Shown here piece by piece: positions 1 through 12,000 of a DNA stretch of 64,000 bases. Position 1 is the stretch's first letter. Each line of letters starts with the position of its first letter. Location: the NCBI GenBank assembly GCA_016165875.1, contig JABBOT010000027.1, positions 1,899,939-1,963,938 on the forward strand, in the 5' to 3' direction. This DNA comes from Acanthopleura granulata. Its lineage: Eukaryota > Mollusca > Polyplacophora > Chitonida > Chitonidae. The notes under the pieces were generated by a model, which was not told the DNA's origin, made no database searches, and was given only the letters and a program-made list of their open reading frames with translations. The position numbers and the translations under genes are program-made.

Positions 1-2065
1 ATACTGATAGATATGCAAATTAAGCTGATTAATATGCAAATTAATGCAAGGACTAACCTGCAAGGGTGAACCTCATGTATGCGTGCCTATGATCAGCTGT
101 GAATAGGTTCAGTGATATGGTGGTCCCTGAAATGTGGACAGATTTATACAAATAAGCTGATTTACAGGCCAACTATAGCAAAGAAAAACTTGAAACGCCA
201 AAGGGCACATCTCTGACTTCCCAGTTATCATCTCCGTAAAAGTGAATAAATGTCCCCTGAACATGAAGTTTGGAGATGTGGCAATCACAGAAATGGGGAC
301 AGACAGATGAAAAGATAGACGGATTGGGTCATACTTATATAGGAGTGAAAACAAAGCTTTCTCTAAACAGTTAAATAAGAGCGTCTCATAGGGTATTATG
401 TCCATGAAATGTAGAAATCGGATGAAGGGGAATAACTCTGTAAATGAAAAACCCACAGGTAGCCAAATTGTACCTGTGTTGACTGGCTTCGGGGCGCTTT
501 TGACAGGTAATGAGCCTTTAATGGCACGTCTGCCTCAGCTGTAAAACTGGGAAATACCATTTGAGTTTGAGTGCCGGTCTGGCAATGGACATCATGGACC
601 GGCCATTGTTCAGCGAAAGAATGCTCCAGCATATTTGTTCGTTTCTTAATTATACAGCCTGAGACCACGATCTAAGGGTGGCTTATATATGCTGATACAC
701 GGGAACCACTGGTCATCCTGTGGTCTATGTCTAACCCCATATCAAGCCTCATAGCCGAGATCCTTGGCTGTTTATCATAGTGTTGCCTTTAGATAGTGAA
801 ATTTATCACCATAAGCTCTACACAATATGTTGGATCTTCATATTACTGCAAGTCAATGTACATATGTGGTTTCAGCCTTCTTTTTTTTTTTTTGGCCTGC
901 CTTTTTGGTAGTTGTCTGCCCTTTGGTGTCACTGGTGTAGGCTCCGAATGTTTTCTCTGCGCAGGCCAGATATCGTCCAACATGCACAAGACTACTGTCA
1001 ATCGAATATTTAATAATGGCTACATCATAATGTAATATTGGAATGAAGGCAGATGCATGTAAGAGTGAGGACCAGGTTTGTCGGATGGATATTAATGCAA
1101 ACTTGGGTGCATGCACACACTTGGTAGCGATGCAACAATTTGATGTCTGTCAGCACCTCCACACACCCGTTGTTTTAAGGAAATCTAAACTAAACATTTC
1201 TATCATCTTATCAAAATTTCAGCCAATAATTAATATGTCTTACATCTCAGTAAACAAAAATGCTAACATTGATTGTTCTCAATAATTTTTCACTATGAGG
1301 GTGGTGAGTTTTATGGATGTAGGAAACTGTGGTGCAGGATGTGAACTACTGACCACTGGCACTTAACACCTCTCTTGATTTATTGATTTAATTCATTGGG
1401 GTTTTACGTCATACTGAAGAATATTTCACTTATACAACAGCAGTCAGCATTTTGGTGGTAGGAAAATGGGCATAGCCCATGGGAAACCCACAGGCATGTT
1501 CAAGCTTCCTCTTGTTTTAAGGCCAGAGCCAGATTATGATGCATTCGACCGTGCTTGCCGCGTACAGATGTTTGTATGCTTATCATGCTGGCACAAGACA
1601 AGCGGTTCTCAACGGATGTTAGACTGCCCAAAGGGCCTCATGAACCTTGTTTACACGTTCTCTGTCCACCGCTGGGTTTGAATCCGCACCACATAGATCG
1701 TTAACATGTATGTAAATGGCTATTTGCAGTGAGATGCCATTTTCCCGGAAGTGCCTCCAAGTTATCAATCTTCCAGAGGATAGCTCAAGTTAGTAGTTTC
1801 CTGCTTTCAGTATTTTAGGCCCTACCTATTTCATTTACCTGGATGTTCAGAGAGCCGAGCTCATCAGTGATAATCCTCTCTCACAATGGCTGCTCCCACA
1901 ACTTTCCAGAGCAAAGAATTTGATACTTGTATCTTTCTTGTGAGTGTTCAGTAGTTTGGGATCGTGAACACTGTCTGATTTATGCATGAGTATTTTTATT
2001 CAAGCACAGTTGCTGCTATTGTTTTCCTTTCTAATTAAATGACAATTTAAAAGGCTTGCATGTGT
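1..2065. other. Intergenic region downstream of the minus-strand gene
   Basis: A+T-rich DNA with no coding segment I can support. The short open frames lack splice context and recognisable protein motifs. The only recognisable content is a decayed SINE tail near 1376-1510. A sequence resembling a tRNA B-box lies on the minus strand around 1668-1690. The minus-strand gene's transcript probably ends just to the right, near 2065. Confidence 0.5.
1376..1510 (-). mobile_element. Decayed SINE copy (tail-side half)
   Basis: The ATTTATTG-type tail lies at the left. It is followed by the family's diagnostic 'GAATATTTCACTTATAC' block and the 'GGGAAACCCACAGGC' block, all in reverse orientation. It is diverged and lacks a clear tRNA head. 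The same family occurs many times in this window. Confidence 0.6.
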
Positions 2066-2081
2066 GATATGTTTTACACCC

Positions 2082-2087
2082 TTTATT
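2082..2087 (-). terminator. Candidate polyadenylation signal of the Cache/EGF gene
   Basis: AATAAA on the minus strand, about 875 nt beyond the stop codon at 2962-2964. It would give a 3' UTR of roughly 0.9 kb (about 2065-2961). I see no coding potential between the stop and this signal. The choice among A-rich hexamers in this A+T-rich stretch is an inference. Confidence 0.4.
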
Positions 2088-2961
2088 ATAAAAATCACAA
2101 GGTATATATTTTTGTACATGGATAATTTAAAAAAATACTTTATAATTATACAAAAGAACAGAATTTTGGATCACACATGAAATGTACATCATAAAGATTA
2201 TATTTGTGCATACACAATATGTCAAACTAAGACAACTGACATTTTTGCGTAAGTATTCTTGTACTAGTAAAAGAAAAAAACCAAAGTCCAGATAATTTGC
2301 TAAACCATATCTGTTTTGGGAGAAGTTAAAAAGTTATTATAAAAGCGAAATTTAAAAGTTACAGCAGACCTTCAAACAGTACCATGGCGTAGAGATCTCT
2401 ATACCTTGAAAGCTCTATATCAACATTAACATACACAGCTGCAGAAAGTTGTCAGTCGACATTAGGATGCTGTCTATAGGGTATATATACATGTATAGAT
2501 ATAAGTTTGTGGCTTTTACCAGTCAACATACATAGTATGAAATGCATTGAGCAAGGGAGATGTTGCAAATGATTCACTGCTCTCATCACTAAGGCAACCT
2601 GAACAAGAAATCAGTAGATGGTTGAACAGTGTCAAGTCTATGTATACATTGCCTATGCATCAGGCTGTAGCAGTAATCTTATACAATCTATATACAATCC
2701 TCTTATATACACTCTGATACATCCACTTCTGTGTTAGGAATGCCAAAAATCTTCTATCAAAATATCTAACTATAACAGTGATACAGGCCTAAAGTTTATA
2801 TGATAATTTTTCACAACAATGAGATGTGTATGTACATGTATAATTATGTGAAGTTTACATGCATGTATGGAGAATGATTATTTGCATAATTATGACTCAA
2901 ATATGCAAGGAGCTGACATGATTAGTATGGTTGGCAGATCTGGAGAAGTCCTATAGCTGGA

Positions 2962-3061
2962 TCAATGAAGGAGCAATGCTGTCATGGAAAGGACAGAGAC
3001 TAAAATCCAGCTCGCCACCACATAGGCTGATCCTCCTATACGACACTTTAGAGTCTCAAAC
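2962..3061 (-). CDS. Cache/EGF gene exon 7: C-terminal anchor and stop
   Basis: Acceptor GCCAG|GTT, stop TGA at 2964-2962. It encodes the sixth EGF cysteine (LKC), a small-residue patch (RIGGSA) and a hydrophobic run that ends three residues before no charged tail at all. This is the classical layout of a GPI-attachment signal (omega site at G/S, spacer, hydrophobic end). A very short tail-anchored helix is the alternative. Confidence 0.82.
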
Positions 3062-6000
3062 CTGGCGAAGCAAAGACAGAAATCAACATTAGTGGTCTTG
3101 TGTGCATTTTATCAACCACACATCTTAGTTGCTAGAGAAATAAATTGAACTGAAGTAATCGATGAATCAAAAATTGAGAGTAAAAAAAATAAAAATTAAT
3201 TAAAAAATCAACTGGTCAAAATTAGCATGTATACCGATTTCTAGGGAATAATGAGCAGTAGACTATGACAGCACAGAATGGACTATTTGACGAAACAAAT
3301 CACAGTGGTATCCATAAAGGTGTTTTGGTGGTATAGTTCGTGTAAATGTATGCAATAATTTGGACAGATTAACAGACAGATGCAAGCCTGTAAATAGGTG
3401 CCTCATGTTTTCAAAAACACCCCTGTCGACAAAGTGGTTTTTACCTTGTGGTTCATGTTATACATTACTGGACAAAGGTCTCTTGGATCATAACACTTTC
3501 AAAAATGGGTGTTTCCAAAAATGCCAGGCACCTGTTGGCAGATAAAAGTATGGTGTCGTTAGAGAGGCCTTTACCTGTTTGCCTCTCCATCCATCTTCTT
3601 CCTCCATTCCTCCTCCATAGTTTGACCATCAAAGAACCAGGCCTGCTCCTGGAAGGGGTACTCATAGCCTTGTTCACACTCACATTTATAGCTGCCCATG
3701 GTGAAGCGCTTACCAGGTAGCCACTCGCACTGTAACAAAAACAGCAGTGGTACAACAAGCTGCTACAACTGCCAGAATGACTCATACTATCTGGACACCC
3801 AATACCAGGGTAATACTAAATCAACGAGTCTACAAAAATCAGTACCTGTAAAAAACAGACCAGATGTTTAAGGTGACATGCATTCTGGGTGCTGTTTTAC
3901 GAAGAGGGTGTAACGTTTAGCTTAACGTAACTACCATGGTGACGAAGAGGGTGTAACGTTTAGCTTAACGTAACTACCATGGTGACGAAGAGGGTGTAAC
4001 GTTTAGCTTAACGTAACTACCATGGTGACGATTATGTTTGATATACCTTACACTGTGTTCGTAAAAATGGGCCTATGAACACCTAACAAGTTGATACCCA
4101 AGAGGGGCTATCCTTAAGAAACTCTTTGTTGCAAAGAACACAGCTACATGAAAAATATGGTCAGTCGGTCGATCGATCAGTGGGGAAATGTATTGTTTTT
4201 ATTCCACAAAATGAAATAGTTAATAATTTTAAAGGAATTAACTTGGACATAAAAATGAAACTTTAAATTAAACTTCAGAGTAATGCCCTTTTTGCTAGGG
4301 CTGGTCAGGTTACCCACATTACACACATAACAGTAGCCTAGTCAATCACAGGTTGCCAACTTAAGAAATTCAAGTCACATGTAAGCATCCAAGTGTCACA
4401 CCTAGTGGCCCATTTGAAAAAGTTCCCTCAATATACTTCACTGGCCATTAAAGAAACTCTCATTGGAAATAGCAAGGATGCATGTTATAGCCCATGGCAG
4501 GTTATTATCTGGTTTGGTTGTGTGGTAAGAACCTTTACAATCCAAATATGAGAGTACTGTTATGCAGAAGCAAGAAACCTACTAGCCTTATGTGAATTAA
4601 ATGAATCAAATACTCACTTAAATCGCTGTGTGACCCACAATTCCAAAAACACGCACTTTCAATATTTGCATTAACATACATACAACATTATTTATGTACC
4701 TTAGAATTTATTTTTTCAAACACCAAAAAAAGCAACACCAAAAACTAAATGTGAATGGGCCACATTTGCCATCCTCTGACCAGAATATACAATCAAACCA
4801 AAAAAAGTTCATGCACCTTCTAAAGAAAAACAACTGAATCTGACAGCATATTGTTATTATTTGGGCCTTTGAATTCATCTATATCATATAATTAATTGGT
4901 GATGGAACACACATGCATCTGGCCAACATCAAGCTTTAAACATTTTCAACCTCTTTAAAATATACTCATAGACATACAGCATACTCAGGATACAAGTTAG
5001 TTTAACTCCTGTTTTATACCACATCATAACTCCTACAACAAACTGGCCTACCGGTGACACTGAATTAGGCAAGGTGGAAATGTCCAATCATCTTTTTTGG
5101 CACCAGAAGATAATCACAGTACAGGTCACGTGATTATTCCGCCAGTGCCAAGTAAGAGGAGTGGTCTCATGCTTGAAAGCCTTTGTGTTGTAAGAAGCAG
5201 TCACTGCCTACACCGTCCACAGCCAACAGTCACTGACCATACTGAACACAGCCAACAGTCACTGCCACACTGAACACAGCCAACAGTCAATGTCTGTACT
5301 GAACACAACCAACAGTCACTGCAATACTGAACACAGCCAACCGCCACTGCCCATACTGTCCACAGCCAACAGTCACTGCCCATACTGTCCACACCCAACA
5401 ATGGCTGCCCATACTGAACACTGCCAACAGTCACTGCCCATACTGTCCACACCCAACAATGGCTGCCCATACTGAACACTGCCAACAGTCACTGCCCATA
5501 ATGTCCACAGCCAACACTCACTGCCCATACTGTCCACACCCAACAGTCACTGTCCACACCCAACAGTCACTGCCCACAATGTCCTCAGCCAACAGTCACT
5601 GCCCACAATGTCCACAGACGTATAATCTTAAGATACCAATGGTGTGCCGTTATGCCTGTAAGTTCTAGTGTTCCTTAGGAATGGTTGAGGCATCCCAGTT
5701 GACCATCACATACTAGTCACCCAACAGTTTCCCTCTAAATTTAAGTGCTTCAGGATGAGGAAGGAATGGTGTAGCCCAGTTGCAGCCACCTACTAGCCAC
5801 CAATAAAATATCTTCACTGCATGTTCCAATGTTCTGTAGGGAGGAATGCCAGTCACACAACAGTTTTCCTATGCTACTGTTCCTGAGGAACAGTTGATGA
5901 AACCCATCAGACTGCTTCATCGTTATGGAGATCAAGCAAGCAATGTGAGCAGAGTCATGTAGACATTGCCAGTCCAAGGCCGGGACATACCCACCTCTGT

Positions 6001-9000
6001 TTGGCCAACAAGGATAATTGTTGTATAACAGATACATGTAGAAAGGAAATCTCTCTACAATGTCAGGGTATTCATATACTCACGTATGTGGTTTCAAAGT
6101 CACATCGAGCAGTGTTCTTGAAAGCATTGGCCACGTCGAAGTTTTGTGGACACTGGTTGATGTCTAACTGATCCAACTTCACGTCTATTGTAACTACTCC
6201 CCTGTTCAACATACAAAGAGCAGGTTTTCATGGTCAAAACCAAAGTTTCATAAAACTGAATCTCTTTGATGTCATTATTTAAATCCTCAAAGCATTTGAG
6301 CATATTCATGATCATTTTGTGTTTATACTAAGACTTCTCAGTACTGAGTGTACTTGATTGTGCGAAATTAATCACATAAGTGGGCACTGGACTACTTAAA
6401 CCCACTACTATTCAGGGTAGACAACTCTGAGTGGATTCACACTTAGGAGGAAATATTCTATCTAGAATTGGAAAGTAAAAGGAAAATATTCTGTCTGGAA
6501 TGGAATCCTGGTATTTCCTATCAAGAGGAAATGATTATATACACATTCTGAAACTGCCTTGCAAGAATTTCCTACTAAGAACGATTATCTATTAAAAAAC
6601 ACATATCTCAATGACCAATGGAAGGGGAAACATTTGATATACATCACTACATTGATGACCTCTTTTGCTAGTTTCTTCGAAATAAGGTTTTAAGGAGCTG
6701 GTGAATGTTGTTCTTAATGATATAAACATGAGCTTATATACTCAGATATTGTAGCACTGATGATGATTATTCCATTCTCGCTCCTGTCCTCATCATTCTC
6801 ACACCTTGGATAAAAATCAGTATTATACTGGAATTTATAAAACAATATCATGCTCATGGAAACAAATCACTTTTAGAATTGGATGTTCGTCCTTAAAGAG
6901 CTCTAAACTTACTTGAACTCCAGTTGTGTTCGGAGGCTATTCATGCCAAAAAACGGAACCACATACGTCAACACCCATTCATCCACCATGTCATCGCACT
7001 TAAACTGAGGTCGGAGCCAAACCCCGTCTTCGTAAGAAGCCGCCCTGTAGAACATTGGGTAGTGCTCAAAGCGAACTGCGCTGGATCCATTCCTGTCATA
7101 GCGCACCATCGATCTCATGGTGTACTTCTTCAGGCTGTAGAAATTGGTGGACCACCTGGACTTCATGTCAATGAACCAGCGGTTTGTTGTGTATGGTGTT
7201 TTGAAACCAGCAAAATCAATGGCTCTGAAGACGTCCAGACCCTGCTCTCCTGCACGGTTTGGTGTTCTGAAGGCGAACGGGCCGAAGTACTCACGAGTAA
7301 TGCCACTGTCAAATCGGGGGTCTGTGTTGTTGATGGGAGGAGACATTCTGAATTTGTACTTGTCAAAAAACACGCCACTGGCGTAGATTTTGAAATCAGC
7401 CATGATATTGGAGAGAACTTCACCGTAAATGTGAGTCTCATTCAGCAGACGGTCCCCTTTTATGTCTCCAAATTGCTCCCCTTCATTGACGTTTTGTAGG
7501 AAGTTGCTGAGGAAATGAGCTAACCTCAAGCCTGTCCTGGCTTGAGCTTCGAACTGTAAATCCACTCCATAACCGACATCTCCTGGCAACAACAACTCAA
7601 AATCCTTCATCGTCTTGCAGTTGCCCTTATTGACAGTGTACATGCGAGTGAGCAATCGCTGCATTCTGTCATAACTGCTTTGGTCAAAGCTTCCTCTGCC
7701 TGTCTTGCTGGTTTTTTGTTCGACTGTGCCAACAGACCTCTTTGTTCTGGGAACATAGTGGACCCTTCTTTTCCGGTCTGCAACAGCTCTTTTCTCTATT
7801 TTTTCTTCTCTCTCTTGTGACAACAGACGACGGGAAGTTCTTGCCGGCAGGGGTAGGATACTACGAACAAACCTCTGCCTCTGATTTTCGTACCTTACCA
7901 CATCTGGAGCCCCATGATTATGGCTTCTTTTAGAGATCAGACTCCGCTTGTTTATCTTTATTACAGGTGGCTCTCTGGGGATAACCCTTAATTCTGAAAA
8001 AGAAAATGTTGATTTAACTCATGGTGTGACCTATACATCGGTGTATCAGTGACTGATTCAATATTTTCATTGCTTCTAGCTAGACCGAAAACATTCATAA
8101 TTTTATTTTTGTAGCGAATTTTTTTTCCTTTAGTCAAGATTTATCAAGGTGTGAAAACACTTAAAAAACATTCTTTTGCAATAACAAATATCTGCTATGT
8201 GTAAAAAATTTGTGAAGATTTACAATGGTTTTGTCTTGAACTTTCATGCGTCTCATGTTGTTTTCTTTGCTAAAATACTCTATAGCTTGTCTTCCATTGT
8301 TTGTTTTGTGCTCCTGGGCTCCAAAACTCCACGGTAAATCTCAGAAAGCCGGCATCGTCTCTTGGCTATGCGTGTGTCTCATACCTTGTCCGTCCCATAC
8401 ATAGTCAACAACTTTGACACAATGTACACGTTATATCGGTATAGAAAAAATGTGAAAGTTTCACAAGTCAACAACTGAAAATCACTCTTAATTCAGTCCT
8501 GATATGCCTCTGCAGGTTTGTGGTTAGTTGTTTGACAGCAAAGGTTCATTTGGTTGTTTCTCTCATTTCAACAAGGATTTCTTCTCCTAACGTAGCCTTG
8601 TTAGGATGGAAAATTGGGTATGTCTGCAGGATGCACTGATATTGAGTTTATGATGTCCTTTCAGATTTGAATGCTAATGCTGAGAGGACATTTGAATACA
8701 AAGAAAACAGACTTACCACCAATAGGCAAACAATCAAAGGAATTTTCATATTCTTCTTTGGTAGCCTGCTCTATCTCCCATCCCAGGAATGGTCCATTGT
8801 GCCACCAAGGGTAACGATAACCTGGCTTACACACACACCTGTATCCGCCACGCCGGAACCCAAAGCCACTCAGGGGTTCACACTGGAAAACAATAAACAA
8901 GGGCAACCATTAGGCCTTCATTTTACACAGAAAAATCTCACAATGTGTTAATACTTCATTATACATGCATACAGCACTGTCACACAGACTTGGAAACAGA

Positions 9001-12000
9001 CGCACCGAACTGTCACACAGACTTAGACAAGACATACTGAACTATCATACAGACTGTAATGTATGAGTCCTTCATACGGCCTGAAAATTAGTATGAAATG
9101 AACTAAGATCGAGATGCATAATGACCATGTTGTTTACTTCTCAAAGCGCGGACAGAGACTCTCGAAGCAAATGGCCCCCACAATGCATTGCGTAACATAT
9201 CGCCCAGTATCCACAATACTCGGAACATGATACAGACACACTGAACTGTCACACAGACATAAATATACTGCAGTGTCACACAGACATGGACACTCACATA
9301 CAAATTGGGTCAGATGTTCATATATACGTATGGCGAATACTCAAGTGAGAAAATACAAGCGACAACTAACCATTGTTGAGTCCTTACAGCGCGCTGTGTT
9401 AGCAAAGAAGTTTGGGGCTGGGTTTCCCTCACCAATGGGACACTGATTCATGTCAATTCTCTCAAACTCTATATCCATGACGGTTTCTCCTACAAACCTG
9501 CGAAGGAAAAGAACAGAAGAACATGTTAATCATGTTAGGTCACTGCCACAGTGATCAAGACAGTATTATACACGTACATACAAGCAACAAAACCAATGCA
9601 CATCTACAGAGAAGGGACCAAAGTACATGAATATATAAAGGCAGTCAAAAACAAACTTCAATTGACTGTCTGGGAAAGTTTTAAAAGATAACCAATTCTA
9701 ATGTTAAAAAACAACCAACATTAATTAGACACCAAGTATATAAAAGTTTATTTTACTGCTGCATATATATGATGACATAAGTCTTTTCTCTGCTTATATG
9801 CACAAAACCTGCACATCCTGAATTATATTGTAATTTCCACCTTCACATTTAGTAGATTATTTTATTTAGGTTTGTCTTTGAGTTATGTAATATAACCCCA
9901 CATTTGTAGAAATGTGAGGTGAGGTGTCTCTTGCTCAGCTTAAGGTATCAACTGAATATGACACAGGAGTCACATCATGCTAGCAATGAGGGGAAAAATT
10001 CCTATAACATTGGATATTGTGTTATTACATGACAATTTATGGGCCTCAGTAATTTTTAGTAATTGAACTTGGTTGGGCTGCCATCGTACAAGTGAAACAG
10101 TCTTAAGCATGTTGCAAAACACCAATAAATAACAGAACTCCACCAGACCTTTTTCTTCAGTCTAGAGAAGTCAAAAGCATATTTACTTTTGTGGAAATTC
10201 CTTGCCTTAAACTTGTAAAGCAGTCTTTCTCTTTTACTTGTGATAACTTTGAAATTGCAAGCAGTTCAAAGGGATGTGCAGCACATATAATTGGGGGACT
10301 CCACTGATCTGAAATGGGGTGTAGAGCGCCAGTTCCGTGTCATTTCTAATGCAAATTCCCACGTCTGAGCAACGTTGCACTACAGCTGGCAGCAAGTGAT
10401 CTGTGGGAGTTCTGGTCCTGTGAAATCAAATATAGTATTAACCTATGGATGGTTGGGAGTTTCCCCTGGAGTTCTGCAGTTTCCTCTCACCATAATATGC
10501 CAGCAGTAATTGTCGATTCGAGCACCTGACTACTTCGTAAGGGACCGTAGGTGATTAACAACGTCACTGAATTGGTGAAATGCTGATTTTTGTCGATTTC
10601 AAAAGTTTAATGAACTGCATGTCACTGAAATTGTCATATTTGAAGGCTAGAAAATTCTGATTACTCTTAAAGACAAATTTCTTGCCCACTTTTTTATGGC
10701 ATAATCTTATTGAAGGCCTATTTCGCCTGGGTTAAATTCGCTTTGTTTTCACCTCCAGTAGACTAGTCATGTGACCAAAGACAGTGCTGTTGATTGGCTC
10801 AGAACTGCTATAACACCGCTGCAAAACTACGAATAAGTGAAACGTTCTGGAGTGCAATGTAAAGCCCTGATAAATTTTATTTATTTATTTGATTGGTGTT
10901 TTACGCCGTACTCTAGAATATTTCACTTATACGACAGCGGCCAGCATTATGGTATGAGGAAACCAGGCCGAGCTTGCGGGAAGCCCACGACCATCCGCAG
11001 GTTGCTTACAGGGCTTTCCACGTACTGCCGGAGAGTAAGCCAGCATGAGCCAGCAATCGCATTGGTGAAAATCCTGACAAATAAATAAATAAACAAAGTA
11101 TTAAACATCAGTGTAGCCCAATTAAGTGCATGTATCCGGTTAATGACAAGATCACAACTAAGGCTTAACTTGACTATAGGAACTGTCTAGTTACCTGGCC
11201 CTTTGTGTATGAGTCCAGTTGGTGTATCTGGGCATGAAGTCCACCACTGGAGCAGCAGAGCTTACAATCCACTTGTTAGAACGACCACAATCAAAATAGG
11301 GCTGGGTGAAGCGGACTGGCATACTCAACTCATCCAAGTCTTGCTGACCTGGCTGGGGCGGACCAAAAAATGGCGTTCCTTGATACTCTTTGTGAATAAA
11401 CTTCCCTGTCGTATTTGAAAGCTTCATTGACACGGAATAGGTAAATTTCCGCAGGGTGTCTACATTGCCCGTGAGATCTGGGAGAAAGAACTTGTACCAG
11501 GGGTTGGGCTTGTACAGAGGGTGGGTGTAGTTTGTATCTCTTCCTGCAGACATGTCGTAAACATCTGTGGTATAATTTGACGGTTCTCTTAACCAATTTG
11601 TTGGTTCATTGTAGTCGTCGGCTCTCCATGCTCGTGGAGCGAACAACGGCAATGTCGTGTTGAAAGGTAAGGTGATAAGAAAGTTAGCGTAGTGCACATC
11701 ATTGTCAAAATAAAGAGCACTTCCATTAAGGCAGCCAGTGCCAGCAGACACATCTGCTGCCATTGACATGTAGTAGTACATCAAACCTGGTTGATATTTG
11801 AAGTCTATTTCAGTCTCGTTTAGATACTGGTAAATAAAGCTGAAATAATATGCCCTGTTCAGAGCCATGTTGTGAATTTGAAGCAGGCAAGTTCTGTTGG
11901 CGTAGAAAATATTGCTTAGCAGTTGGTTGTATTTGGGAATCTGGGATACAGCTTCTGCTGGCAGCTCGATATCTTTCCTGGATTTTGATCGACAGTTCTG

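Noticed and set aside
5201..5668. Repetitive Cys/His and Trp/Val-rich open frames on both strands
   Set aside because: Products of a minisatellite inside an intron.
6924..7499. 191-codon plus-strand open frame
   Set aside because: It is the antisense shadow of Cache/EGF exon 4, which has homology, phase-consistent splice sites and domain structure.
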